Notes: generated by a model from the letters alone, not told the origin. A stretch of 64,000 nucleotides of DNA from an uncultured Piscinibacter sp. (GCF_937952055.1 NZ_CALFYO010000022.1:119006-183005); one strand, 5' to 3'. Positions 1-13,768 are shown, numbered from the stretch's first letter. Made by a program: numbers and translations.

Positions 1-45
1 CTGGCGCCGTGCGGTGGCGTGACGGCCCGACGGGGCCGCGCGTGG

Positions 46-399
46 TCAAGCCCGAGAACGGGGAGGGCGCCGGGGCCCTTCGAGACAAGGCGGTGCGAGC
101 GCTCTCATGGCGTACGGCGTCGGCAGGTTGTGAAGGCGAAATGCGCGCGGCATGGGCTCGCCATCGGGTGGCGGAGCCGAAGGGTTGGACCCATCGCCGA
201 TGAGGTGACAGACCGACTCGGCGCTTGCCTCGACCAGCTGCGCGGCGCCTTGTGCATGCTGGTGCGTCTGTAGATTCCAATGCAGCCCGGCATCGACCGG
301 ATCGGCGAGCGCCGCGACGGTCCAGCCGGCCCGCCCCATTGCAGCGGCCTGCCAAAGCATGGCAAGCAACATCCCAACGGCAACCATTCCTTTCGACAC
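46..399 (-). CDS. Small secreted protein, CzcI-like type
   Basis: A 117-residue protein with a hydrophobic N-terminus (MLLAMLWQAAAMGRAGWTV) that looks like a signal peptide. It has a His/Gln patch (THQHAQ) near residue 46 and a basic, proline-rich end (LEGPRRPPRSRA). This architecture resembles the small periplasmic CzcI-type proteins encoded just before czcCBA heavy-metal efflux genes in Burkholderiales. On this strand the efflux genes would lie to the left, outside the window, so that link is inference. The second Met at residue 10 is an alternative start. Nothing else is seen in bases 1-45. Assignment is by resemblance only. Confidence 0.5.
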   Translation of the reverse strand: MSKGMVAVGMLLAMLWQAAAMGRAGWTVAALADPVDAGLHWNLQTHQHAQGAAQLVEASAESVCHLIGDGSNPSAPPPDGEPMPRAFRLHNLPTPYAMRALAPPCLEGPRRPPRSRA

Positions 400-648
400 G
401 CACTTAATCTAGGATAAGAACCGAGTTCCTTCTCCCCCCAACCCAGGGGGAGGTCCGGGAAAGAACTTATGGCCCTGCGCACCGTCTGCTCGGCGGTTGT
501 CAGATCTTCGCAGAGGCAGTCATCCTGACGAGGGAGAAGGGTGCACGGGCCTGCCTGTGCATGCGCCGTCGGTCGGCCGCGGTGCCTTGCTCGCGCAGGT
601 GGCACCGGTCACCGCCGCCCGACGGCACAAGCCCGTACCATCGAGCCG

Positions 649-1029
649 ATGAGAACCTGGAAACTCCTCGTCGCACTCTCTGCCCCCGCCTTCGTGGTTG
701 TCTCGGCGAAGGCCGGGGTCATCGACATCGCCTGGAACGCCGAGCGGCGCTTCGAGCACAGCGCCGAGGTTGCACCGGGTCGGTTCGCCGAGATCTGCGG
801 CAAGCTGGACCGGGGCGCCACGGTGCGTTGGGTGTTCGAGGCCGGCGGACCGCTGGACTTCAACATCCATTACCACGTCGGCAAGGAAGTGCTCTACCCG
901 GCCAGGCGCAGCGCCATGAGGCGTGGCGCAGGCAGCCTGCCGGTCGCGCTCGACCAGGACTATTGCTGGATGTGGACCAACAAGGCCGCGCGACCGGTGA
1001 CGCTGAAGCTCAGCCTAGAACTCTCGTGA
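649..1029 (+). CDS. Small exported protein of unknown function
   Basis: 126 residues. The ATG at 649 was chosen because it gives a signal-peptide-like N-terminus (WKLLVALSAPAFVVVSAKA, probable cleavage after AKA); the same frame opens upstream, but that extension is Arg/Ala-rich and unlike a protein. The mature part has alternating beta-type segments (VRWVFEAGGPLDFNIHYHVG) and one cysteine in each half (EICGK, DYCWMW) that could form a disulfide. The motif order recalls small GOLD-like beta-sandwich domains, but this is not a firm match. Its 3' end overlaps the convergent ExoD-family gene by 20 bp. The 249 bases before it (400-648) show no gene. Confidence 0.6.
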   Translation: MRTWKLLVALSAPAFVVVSAKAGVIDIAWNAERRFEHSAEVAPGRFAEICGKLDRGATVRWVFEAGGPLDFNIHYHVGKEVLYPARRSAMRRGAGSLPVALDQDYCWMWTNKAARPVTLKLSLELS

Positions 1030-1642
1030 CGAAATAGATCGCTGCTTTCGCCATCGCGAACACGACGCCCGACACCAGCACGGTGGCGGCGACGGACGCA
1101 GCGATTCCGGCCAGCACCCACAGTCCGTCACGCTCGAGGATGCCCAGCGCGAGCAGGCAGATTGCCAGCGCGGGCAGCATGTTGCCCAGAGGGATTGGCA
1201 GCAGGATCATGATCGACAGCAACAGGCACAGTGCGCCGACCACCGACTCCATCGGTCCGCTCGCGAGCAGGGTGGCGCGCGGGCGCATCAGTCGCTCCGC
1301 GCGCACCATCCAGGGAGAGATGCGGCGCACCAGCGTGGTGAAGTCGCTGCGCGACATCGAGCGGCTGGCCACCACTCTGGGCAACCAGGCCTTGAGGTCG
1401 AGGGCCATCTGGGCGGCAAGGAACACCAGCGGCGCGCCGAGCAGGGCCGAGGTGCCGGGCGGCATCGGCGGCACGTTGGGCAGGGCGAAGACGATCAGCA
1501 TCGCCGCGAGGGCGCGGTCGCCCAGGGCTTCGAGCAGGTCGGAGACCGAGATGCGCTCGCGGCTCGTGTCGGCCGCCATCGCCTGCAGCAGTGCCGACAA
1601 CGGGATCTTGTGGGAGGCGGCGTCGGGATCGGGGGAAGTCAT
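1010..1642 (-). CDS. ExoD-family inner-membrane protein
   Basis: 210 residues. The protein has the ExoD (exopolysaccharide synthesis) layout: a soluble N-terminal stretch with ISVSDLLEALGDRAL, then a first hydrophobic block containing FALPNVPPMPPGTSALLG, and a C-terminal set of membrane segments including LLSIMILLPIPLGNMLPAL and the final AIYFVTRVLG. Family members are multi-pass inner-membrane proteins linked to exopolysaccharide production or alkaline-pH tolerance in rhizobia; the biochemical role is unknown. No polysaccharide genes lie nearby, so nothing in the context sharpens the function. Family call is confident, role is not. Confidence 0.85.
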   Translation of the reverse strand: MTSPDPDAASHKIPLSALLQAMAADTSRERISVSDLLEALGDRALAAMLIVFALPNVPPMPPGTSALLGAPLVFLAAQMALDLKAWLPRVVASRSMSRSDFTTLVRRISPWMVRAERLMRPRATLLASGPMESVVGALCLLLSIMILLPIPLGNMLPALAICLLALGILERDGLWVLAGIAASVAATVLVSGVVFAMAKAAIYFVTRVLG

Positions 1643-1714
1643 GCGCGGGGCGCGGTGGCGGCCGGGCCACTTTACGCCGAGGGCAGAAGGCGCGGCGATT
1701 CTAGCCAGTGCCGT

Positions 1715-2284
1715 TCAGGCGACGGTCAGCCGCGCCAGCACCTTCGGCGCGCCGGTAGCGTCCGCGCGCAACACCAAGCCTTCGCCGGAGCCGCTGCCCT
1801 CGCCGACCAGGGCCGAGAGCACGAACATGTGCGTCACCCACGCCTCGAAGCGGTCGCGCCGTGCCGAGGCGGCCGCCACGGCCCGGCGCAGCCTGTGGAT
1901 CGACTCGGCGTTGGTGGCCTCGGGGTAGCCGCGCGGTGAGCCGAGCGAGGACTCCACCTCGGGCGGCCCGAAGGCCAGCGTGGCGGTGTCGATGCAGCGG
2001 CACCAGGGGCTGGAACGCACGCGCGCGGGCTTCAGCGAGCGCGTCGCGAACCATTCGCCGATGCGCCGGGCCTGCGCGCGGCCTTCCTCGCTGAGATTGC
2101 GCTGCGTGGCGCAGTCGCCGATGCGGAATCCCGGCGGGTCGAAGGTGCCGGGCGCGAGGGCATGGCGGAAGGCGATCACCACGCCGCCCTGGCGCAGCAG
2201 CGCCTCGGCGTCGCCTGCCGCGGCCGAACCGGGCCAGGCCGGTGCCGCGAGTCCGGCGAGCACTACGGTGCGGCGGCCGATCAT
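1715..2284 (-). CDS. Histidine phosphatase family protein, exported
   Basis: 189 residues from the ATG at 2284, chosen because it yields a signal-like N-terminus (MIGRRTVVLAGLAAPAWPG, then SAAAG). Longer in-frame starts only add unstructured Arg/Ala-rich sequence. The catalytic motif is RHA at residues 40-42 (FRHALAPG) instead of the textbook RHG; the nucleophilic His is kept. A family-typical RSSPWCRCIDTATLAFG follows, and the second active-site His is probably in WVTH. Members of the branch remove phosphate from small molecules or peptides; the substrate is unknown. A Tat- or Sec-type export signal would place it in the periplasm. The 198 bases upstream (2285-2482) hold no visible gene. Confidence 0.8.
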   Translation of the reverse strand: MIGRRTVVLAGLAAPAWPGSAAAGDAEALLRQGGVVIAFRHALAPGTFDPPGFRIGDCATQRNLSEEGRAQARRIGEWFATRSLKPARVRSSPWCRCIDTATLAFGPPEVESSLGSPRGYPEATNAESIHRLRRAVAAASARRDRFEAWVTHMFVLSALVGEGSGSGEGLVLRADATGAPKVLARLTVA

Positions 2285-2482
2285 GGCCGGATGCCGCCAT
2301 GTCGGCGAAGGCAGATAAGCGTGGTCATGTTCCGCTGCAGACGTGATGGGACGAAGCGCAATGATGACCATCGCATTGTGGTCTCGCGCTGTCCGTCGGA
2401 AAGTCATGGCCTCCGCGGTGGTTATCGCGGTTGGGCCGCGCATTCGCAGCGAGCGGCCGAGCCGGCGCGTTGTGCCGCGGAG

Positions 2483-3004
2483 TCAGGCCGCTGCAATGCG
2501 CTCGTAGCGGTTGAAGCGGTAGCCGGTGCCGTCGGCGCTGGTGCGCGGCTCGGTCTCGACCAGGCGGAACTGGGCGCGTGACCAGTCGGGGAAGAACGTG
2601 TCGGCCTGGAACTCGGCGTCGATCTCGGTCAGCGCGAGTTCGTCCGCATGCGGCAGCGCCAGCGTGTAGAGCTCCGCGCCGCCGATCACGAACACCTTGG
2701 CCGCGTCGCTGACGAGCGAAAGCGCCTCGCCCAGCGAACCCGCGCGCTCGGCGCCTTCGGCCTGCCAATGCGGCTGGTGCGTCAGGACGATGTTGCGCCG
2801 GCCGGGCAGGGGGCGGAAGCGCGGCGGCAGCGAGTCCCAGGTCTTTCGGCCCATGATCACCGGACAGCCCATGGTGACGCGGCGGAAGTGTTTCTGGTCT
2901 TCGGACTCGTGCCACAGCAGTTCGCCGCCGTGGCCGATGGCGCGGTTGCGGGCGACGGCGGCGATCAGCGCGAGGGTGGGGCGGTGCTTCGTCATCCGCG
3001 GCAT
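2483..3004 (-). CDS. folA: Dihydrofolate reductase
   Basis: 173 residues. It reduces dihydrofolate to tetrahydrofolate with NADPH and is cytoplasmic. Visible family features are the N-terminal LIAAVARNRAIG, the substrate-loop ELLWHESEDQKHFRRVTMG with the conserved acidic residue, PVIMGRKTWDSLP, RRNIVLTHQ, and the cofactor-binding VFVIGGAELY. Length fits type I bacterial DHFR. The start could be the ATG at 3004 or the Met three codons later (2995). No thymidylate synthase gene lies beside it in the window. It is transcribed in the same direction as the GntR gene upstream. Confidence 0.96.
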   Translation of the reverse strand: MPRMTKHRPTLALIAAVARNRAIGHGGELLWHESEDQKHFRRVTMGCPVIMGRKTWDSLPPRFRPLPGRRNIVLTHQPHWQAEGAERAGSLGEALSLVSDAAKVFVIGGAELYTLALPHADELALTEIDAEFQADTFFPDWSRAQFRLVETEPRTSADGTGYRFNRYERIAAA

Positions 3005-3018
3005 TGTCGGGCCTGGGC

Positions 3019-3708
3019 TCAGGCCAGTGCCGCGGCCTCGCGCCCGGCGTTCAGGTGCTGCCTCATCAGCGCCTGCACGCGTTCGGCATCGCGCGCCGTC
3101 AACGCCGCCATGATCAGGCGGTGCTCCTTCAGCGAGGCCTCCAGCCGGCCCTGCTTGAGCAGTGACTGGCGGCGATTCAGCTTCATCACCTTGCGCAGGT
3201 CGGCCACCATCTGCACCCGCCAGCGGTTGTCGGCGATCTCCAGCAGGCGCATGTGGAAGCGCTCGTTGGCGGCGAAGAAGCGGTCGCGGTCGTTGAGTGC
3301 GGCCTCGAGTTCGTCGTGAATGACGCGCAGCTCGGCCATCTCCGCCTCCGTGGCCTTCTGCGCGGCGACGCGCGCGGCATCGCTCTCCAGCAGCGCGAGC
3401 AGGTGGAAGACCTCGGCGAGGTCGCGCTCCGACACCTCGGTCACGTAGGCGCCACGGCGCAGCTTCATCGTCACCAGGCCTTCCGTGGCCAGCACCTTGA
3501 GCGCCTCGCGCAGCGGCGTGCGGCTGATGCCGTACTCGGCGGCGAGGGCCTGCTCGTCGATCCAGCTGCCGGGCGCGAGCTGGTGGGCGAGGATGCGCGT
3601 GCGCAACTGCTCGGCCACCTGTTCGTAGAGCGCACGCTCGGCCAGGCGGCCCGCGGCGCGCGGCTTGCCGGCGGCGAGAACGGGGGAGTCGGCTCCGGAC
3701 GTTGACAT
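3019..3708 (-). CDS. GntR-family regulator of the propionyl-CoA genes
   Basis: 229 residues from the ATG at 3708. The N-terminal winged helix covers about residues 25-92, with the recognition segment LAAEYGISRTPLREALKVL; the C-terminal alpha-helical FCD-type effector domain includes LLALLESDAARVAA and the metal/ligand residues of FANERFHMRLLE-type helices, placing it in the FadR subfamily. It is divergent from methylmalonyl-CoA mutase, and a perfect 9+2+9 inverted repeat lies between them. By position it most likely represses both itself and the scpA-meaB-pccBA operon, with a CoA ester or organic acid as effector (inference). The reading frame stays open far upstream antisense to the mutase, but that is a GC-rich artefact. 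Confidence 0.9.
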   Translation of the reverse strand: MSTSGADSPVLAAGKPRAAGRLAERALYEQVAEQLRTRILAHQLAPGSWIDEQALAAEYGISRTPLREALKVLATEGLVTMKLRRGAYVTEVSERDLAEVFHLLALLESDAARVAAQKATEAEMAELRVIHDELEAALNDRDRFFAANERFHMRLLEIADNRWRVQMVADLRKVMKLNRRQSLLKQGRLEASLKEHRLIMAALTARDAERVQALMRQHLNAGREAAALA

Positions 3709-3752
3709 GTCGACGGCAGGCGAAAGCTGGCAGAAAGCTGAGAAGCTGAAGA

Positions 3753-3773
3753 TATAATTCAATTTTGAATTAT
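3753..3773 (+). promoter_or_regulatory. -10 box and palindromic GntR operator before scpA
   Basis: A perfect inverted repeat (arms ATAATTCAA and TTGAATTAT, 2-bp spacer, 3754-3773) overlaps a consensus -10 hexamer TATAAT at 3753-3758. It sits in the only AT-rich patch of the divergent GntR-scpA region. A bound repressor there would block RNA polymerase. No good -35 was found 16-18 bp upstream. Transcription from this -10 would start near 3765, giving a leader of about 85 nt before the chosen scpA start. Confidence 0.75.
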
Positions 3774-3849
3774 GGCCAAGAGTGGCCTGGCCGTCCATCC
3801 CAAGCTTTGCGGCGCCGGGGGCGCCGGAACATCGAGCGAGGAGAAGCAC

Positions 3850-6012
<2,163 letters not shown>

Positions 6013-6013
6013 C

Positions 6014-7021
6014 GTGAACCTGCCGGCTGCCGAACAGGCGCTGATGGAGGGCGTGCTGCGCCGCGAACGGCGCGCGCTCGCCAAGGCCATCACCCTGCTC
6101 GAATCGACGCGCGCGGACCATCGCGCGCGCGCCGATGCGCTGCTCAATGCCTTGCTGCCGCAAAGCGGCAATGCGATCCGCCTCGGCATCTCCGGTGTGC
6201 CGGGCGTGGGCAAGTCCACTTTCATCGAGGCGCTCGGCCTGCACCTGATCGGCCAGGGGCATCGCGTGGCGGTGCTGGCGATCGATCCGTCGTCGTCCGT
6301 GTCTGGCGGCTCCATCCTCGGCGACAAGACGCGCATGGAGCAGCTCTCCGTCAACGAGGCGGCCTACATCCGCCCCAGCCCGGCGGCCGGAACACTCGGC
6401 GGCGTGGCCGAGAAGACGCGCGAGGCCATGCTGGTGTGCGAGGCAGCCGGCTACGACGTGCTGATCGTCGAGACCGTCGGCGTCGGCCAGAGCGAGACGG
6501 CCGTCTCGAGCATGACCGACCTGTTCGTGCTGCTGCAGTTGCCCAACGCCGGCGACGACCTGCAGGCGATCAAGAAGGGCGTGATGGAGCTGGCCGACCT
6601 GGTGGTCATCAACAAGGCCGACATCGACCCGAGTGCCGCCACGCGTGCGCAGGCGCAGATCACTTCCGCGCTGCGCGTCTTCAACTTCCATGGCCACCCG
6701 ACCCACGCCGGCGACCGCTGGCAGCCGAAAGTGATGCAGCTCAGCGCGCTGAAGGTGCAGGGTATCGCGGACTTCTGGGCGGCCGTGAAGGAGTCCGAAT
6801 CGAAGCGCCGCGCCAGCGGCGACTTCGAGGCGCGCCGGCGTCACCAGGCCTTGGCATGGATGTGGGACATCGTGCACGCCGGCCTGCGCCACGCCTTCGA
6901 CCAGCATCCGGCGGTGCGAGCCGCGCTGCCCCAGACCTTGCACGACGTCGACGAGGCGCGCATCGCGCCGTCCGCCGCGGCGCGCACGCTCCTGAACCTG
7001 TTCCAGCATCCGAAGCCTTGA
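6014..7021 (+). CDS. meaB: MeaB-type GTPase, methylmalonyl-CoA mutase chaperone
   Basis: 335 residues with a GTG start one base after the mutase stop, indicating translational coupling. It is a G3E-family P-loop GTPase (ArgK/MeaB branch): Walker A GVPGVGKS at residues 61-68, then AIDPSSSVSGGSILGDKTRM, the ETVGVGQSE switch region and the NKAD base-specificity motif (VVINKADID). MeaB loads and protects adenosylcobalamin in the mutase and uses GTP to expel damaged cofactor. Position directly after scpA fully supports this role over the old name arginine/ornithine transport kinase. Confidence 0.96.
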   Translation: MNLPAAEQALMEGVLRRERRALAKAITLLESTRADHRARADALLNALLPQSGNAIRLGISGVPGVGKSTFIEALGLHLIGQGHRVAVLAIDPSSSVSGGSILGDKTRMEQLSVNEAAYIRPSPAAGTLGGVAEKTREAMLVCEAAGYDVLIVETVGVGQSETAVSSMTDLFVLLQLPNAGDDLQAIKKGVMELADLVVINKADIDPSAATRAQAQITSALRVFNFHGHPTHAGDRWQPKVMQLSALKVQGIADFWAAVKESESKRRASGDFEARRRHQALAWMWDIVHAGLRHAFDQHPAVRAALPQTLHDVDEARIAPSAAARTLLNLFQHPKP

Positions 7022-7034
7022 GGAGGCACCCACC

Positions 7035-8567
<1,533 letters not shown>

Positions 8568-8588
8568 AGGACGGAGGAGACAACCATC

Positions 8589-10619
<2,031 letters not shown>

Positions 10620-10621
10620 AC

Positions 10622-11098
10622 ATGGGCACGCGTCCGTTCAAGGTGCTGGGCATCCAGCAGGTGGCCATCGGCGGGCTCGACAAGAACCGCCTGAAGACGC
10701 TGTGGGTCGACAAGCTGGGGCTGGAGGTCACCGGCACCTTCCGTTCCGAGCGCGAGAACGTCGACGAGGACATCTGCGCGATGGGGGCGGGGCCGTTCAC
10801 CGTCGAAGTCGACCTGATGCAGCCGATGGACCCGGACAAGAAGCCCGCCGTTCACGCCACGCCGCTGAACCACATCGGCCTGTGGATCGACGACCTGCCC
10901 AGGGCGGTCGAATGGCTCGCGGCCAACGGCGTGCGCTTCGCCCCGGGCGGCATCCGGCGCGGCGCGGCCGGCCACGACATCTGCTTCCTGCACCCCAAGG
11001 GCAACGAGGAGTTCCCGGTCGGCGGGGAGGGCGTGCTGGTCGAACTGGTGCAGGCGCCGCCGGAGGTGATCGCCGCTTTCGCTAGCATCGGCGCATGA
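10622..11098 (+). CDS. VOC-fold protein, probable methylmalonyl-CoA epimerase
   Basis: 158 residues from the ATG at 10622; a GTG at 10616 overlapping the pccA stop is an alternative with better spacing to GGAG. It belongs to the glyoxalase/vicinal-oxygen-chelate family with two beta-alpha-beta modules. By position it should interconvert (S)- and (R)-methylmalonyl-CoA, linking PccAB to the mutase. However, the first metal ligand, normally His in a DHxxI-type strand, is Gln here (GIQQVAIGG); the later His (LNHIGLWIDD) and C-terminal Glu (VLVELVQAP) are present. It may therefore be a divergent epimerase or do something else. The end overlaps the def start by 4 bp. Confidence 0.75.
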   Translation: MGTRPFKVLGIQQVAIGGLDKNRLKTLWVDKLGLEVTGTFRSERENVDEDICAMGAGPFTVEVDLMQPMDPDKKPAVHATPLNHIGLWIDDLPRAVEWLAANGVRFAPGGIRRGAAGHDICFLHPKGNEEFPVGGEGVLVELVQAPPEVIAAFASIGA

Positions 11099-11631
11099 CC
11101 GTTCGCGAGATCCTGAAGATGGGCGACCCGCGGCTGCTGCGCGTCGCCAAGCCGGTGCGGCAGTTCGACACGCCGGAACTGCACGCCTTGATCGCCGACA
11201 TGTTCGAGACGATGCGCGCCGCCGAGGGCGCCGGGCTGGCGGCGCCGCAGATCGGCGTTGACCTGGCGCTGGTGATCTTCGGCTTCACGACCAACCGCCG
11301 CTATCCGGACCGCGAGCCCGTGCCCGAGACGGTGCTGCTCAACCCCAGCGTGGAGCCGCTGTCGGACGAGGAAGACGAGGGCTGGGAAGGCTGCCTGTCG
11401 GTGCCCGGGCTGCGTGCCGTGGTGCCGCGCTTCGCGAAGATCCGCTACCGCGGCTTCGACCCCCTGGGCCATGCCATCGAGCGCGAGGCGGCCGGCTTCC
11501 ATGCTCGCGTCGTGCAGCACGAGTGCGACCATCTGATCGGCAAGCTCTATCCGATGCGCGTGCGCGACTTCAGCCGTTTCGGTTTCACCAGCGTGCTGTT
11601 TCCCGGGTTGGACGCCTCCGAAGACGAATGA
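11095..11631 (+). CDS. def: Peptide deformylase
   Basis: 178 residues. It removes the formyl group from nascent N-formyl-methionine. All three family motifs are visible: GAGLAAPQIG, EGCLSVPG (metal-ligand Cys) and QHECDHL (HExxH-type metal site), so it should be active. The ATG overlaps the preceding stop (ATGA), so it is translated with the propionyl-CoA operon. This is not the def-fmt pair usual in proteobacteria, so this may be a second deformylase in the genome (inference). Between its stop and the next gene (11632-11773) no terminator with a T-run is visible. Confidence 0.95.
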   Translation: MTVREILKMGDPRLLRVAKPVRQFDTPELHALIADMFETMRAAEGAGLAAPQIGVDLALVIFGFTTNRRYPDREPVPETVLLNPSVEPLSDEEDEGWEGCLSVPGLRAVVPRFAKIRYRGFDPLGHAIEREAAGFHARVVQHECDHLIGKLYPMRVRDFSRFGFTSVLFPGLDASEDE

Positions 11632-11773
11632 AGGATTCGCTTGTGTAAAGCTGTGTGTCACGTGCCGGTACGACGTCGGCGGGGGCCGGCGGCGCCGCGT
11701 TGGAACAGCACCTGCGCTGCAACTCTGGCGGCGCCCCGGAGTCACGACGACAAGTGACGTGAGAGGCCACACC

Positions 11774-13768
11774 ATGCGAAGCCCGAACCAACGTTTTCTC
11801 GGCGCCCTGGCGCTTTTCATCGCCTGTGCCTGGCCTGCGCTGCACGCCACCACAGCCGACGCGGCGCCGGTGCCCTCGCAACAGGAGGAACAGGTGGTCG
11901 ACCCGCCCGGCCGCGTCGGCCGCATCTCCGAGGTGCAGGGCCAGGTCTGGCTCTACCACCCCGACGAAGGCGAGTGGATGGCCGCCGAGCTCAACCGCCC
12001 GCTGACCTCCGGCGACCGCCTTGCCACCGACGGGAATGCGCGCAGCGAGGTGCGCATCGGCTCGACCACGTTGCGGCTGGATGGTGCCACCGAGATCGAG
12101 GTGCTGCGACTGGACGACGACAGCCTGTCCCTGCAACTCCACGCCGGCAGCCTGGCCGTGCGCGTGCGCAGCCGGGATCGCGTGCGCGAGTTCGAGTTGC
12201 TGACCGGCGAAGGCCGCTTCACGCTGCAGCGCACCGGTCGCTACCGCTTCGACCGCGCCGACGAGGCGAGCTTCGTGACCGTGCTGTCCGGTCAGGCCTA
12301 CTACGAGGCGCGCAACAGCGCGCTCACCGTGAATGCCGGCCAGCGCGCCGAGTTCTGGCTCGATCGCGGCGACGTACCGCAGTACAGCATCGTCGAGCCG
12401 GAGCGTGACTCCTTCTCGAGCTGGGTCGCCGAGCGCGACCGTGCCGACGATCGCACGGCCTCGACCCGCTACGTGTCGCCCGAGATGACCGGCGTCGAGG
12501 ACCTGGACCGCTACGGCTACTGGCAGGACAACCCCGAGTACGGGGCGTTGTGGGTGCCGCGCGTGGTCGCGCCAGGCTGGGCGCCGTACACCACCGGCCG
12601 CTGGGTCTGGGTGGCGCCCTGGGGCTGGACCTGGGTCGACGAAGCGCCCTGGGGATTTGCCCCCTTCCACTATGGCCGCTGGGTCTATGTCGGTGCCACC
12701 TGGTGCTGGTCGCCGGGCACCTACGTGCGCCGCCCCGTCTATGCGCCGGCGCTGGTGGCCTGGATCGGCGGGCCGCGCCTGTCGATCGGCATCAGCGTGG
12801 GCGGTGGTTCGGCGGTGGGCTGGGTGCCCCTGGCGCCGCGCGAAGTCTATGTGCCGACCTACCGCGTGAGCCCGCGGTATGTGCGCAGCGTGAACGTCAC
12901 GCACGTCACCAACATCACCAACATCACCACGATCATCAACAACCCGCAGCAGGCGGTGGCGAACCGTGACTACCGCAACCGCAAGTTCCCGCATGCGGTG
13001 ACGGTGGTGCCGACGAGCACGTTCGCCGCCCGCCAGCCGGTGGCGCAGGCGGCACGCCAGCTGCGCGACACGCCGGCGGTGCGCGAGATCGTGTCGCAGC
13101 CTACACGCGGCGCGGTGGTGGCGGCACCGCCAGTGGCTGCGCCGACCCCTGCGCCGCGCCGGTCCGGTGCGCCGGTCGCGCGGCCCCCGGGCCTGCCTGC
13201 GACCAGATTGACGCCTGCGTTGCGCGAACAAGCGCCGGGCTTCCAGCGTGACCGGCCCGATGTGGTGCGGCCGGCGCCTGGGGGGCAGGGAGAGGCCGAG
13301 CGGCAACATGAGCGGGAACGTGTGCGTGAGCGCGATGTGCGACGCGAGGTGAAGCCGGTGCCGCCGCCGCAGACCCGCCTGGCACCGCAGCCGGCGGTGC
13401 GGCTGGTCCAGCCGGCTCAGCTGGACAGACCCCAGCAGCCCGAGCGGCCGGTGCGGCCCCAACAGCCCGAACGGCCCGAACGGCCCGAACGGCCCGCGCG
13501 GCCCCCGCAGGCCACGCAGCCCGCGCGGCCCCCGCAGCCCACGCCGCCCACGCCGCCCACGCCGCCGGCGCAAATCGTGCGACCGCAGCCGCAGGTCCAG
13601 CCGCACGACCAGCCTCAGGTCCGGCCGCATGTCCGGCCGCAGCCGACTCCGACCGCACCGCCCGCGGCACAGCAGCGAGGCAGCGGCGCGGGTCCGGCAC
13701 TGCGCGAGCGTCCGGACGTGGGCAACGGACGCTCTCAAGGAAGCCCGTCACCGCGCCGCGAGCCCTGA
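11774..13768 (+). CDS. Exported FecR-domain / DUF6600 protein with proline-rich tail
   Basis: 664 residues. The ATG at 11774 has a GAGAGG site 7 bp upstream; the in-frame GTG at 11759 is less likely. A signal peptide (FLGALALFIACAWPALHA) is followed by a FecR-like beta domain (about residues 45-200, with VGRISEVQGQVWLYHPDEGEW and LTVNAGQRAEF). A tryptophan/tyrosine-rich DUF6600-type block follows (about 235-370, APGWAPYTTGRWVWVAPWGW, then VGWVPLAPREVYVP). From about residue 430 the chain is low-complexity with PERP, PQP and TPP repeats. Function unknown; the family is widespread in Burkholderiales and is presumed periplasmic or surface-associated. It is convergent with tesA, with only 3 bp between the stops. 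Confidence 0.85.
   Translation: MRSPNQRFLGALALFIACAWPALHATTADAAPVPSQQEEQVVDPPGRVGRISEVQGQVWLYHPDEGEWMAAELNRPLTSGDRLATDGNARSEVRIGSTTLRLDGATEIEVLRLDDDSLSLQLHAGSLAVRVRSRDRVREFELLTGEGRFTLQRTGRYRFDRADEASFVTVLSGQAYYEARNSALTVNAGQRAEFWLDRGDVPQYSIVEPERDSFSSWVAERDRADDRTASTRYVSPEMTGVEDLDRYGYWQDNPEYGALWVPRVVAPGWAPYTTGRWVWVAPWGWTWVDEAPWGFAPFHYGRWVYVGATWCWSPGTYVRRPVYAPALVAWIGGPRLSIGISVGGGSAVGWVPLAPREVYVPTYRVSPRYVRSVNVTHVTNITNITTIINNPQQAVANRDYRNRKFPHAVTVVPTSTFAARQPVAQAARQLRDTPAVREIVSQPTRGAVVAAPPVAAPTPAPRRSGAPVARPPGLPATRLTPALREQAPGFQRDRPDVVRPAPGGQGEAERQHERERVRERDVRREVKPVPPPQTRLAPQPAVRLVQPAQLDRPQQPERPVRPQQPERPERPERPARPPQATQPARPPQPTPPTPPTPPAQIVRPQPQVQPHDQPQVRPHVRPQPTPTAPPAAQQRGSGAGPALRERPDVGNGRSQGSPSPRREP
13464..13567 (+). 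repeat. Nine-base tandem repeats coding for Pro-rich tail
   Basis: Short in-frame tandem repeats. About four copies of CGGCCCGAA (encoding ERP/RPE) cover roughly 13464-13499 and about three copies of ACGCCGCCC (TPP) cover 13541-13567. The unit is a multiple of three, so copy-number change keeps the frame. They encode an extended polyproline-type linker in the FecR/DUF6600 protein. Confidence 0.8.

Noticed and set aside
1724..2284. RHA instead of RHG taken as sign of a dead phosphatase
   Set aside because: The catalytic His is kept, the second His is present, and RHA occurs in active-looking members of this branch.
3772..3849. Upstream ATG start for methylmalonyl-CoA mutase
   Set aside because: The ATG lies in the palindrome and about 7 bp from the probable transcription start, has no ribosome site, and adds 26 residues unlike the family N-terminus.
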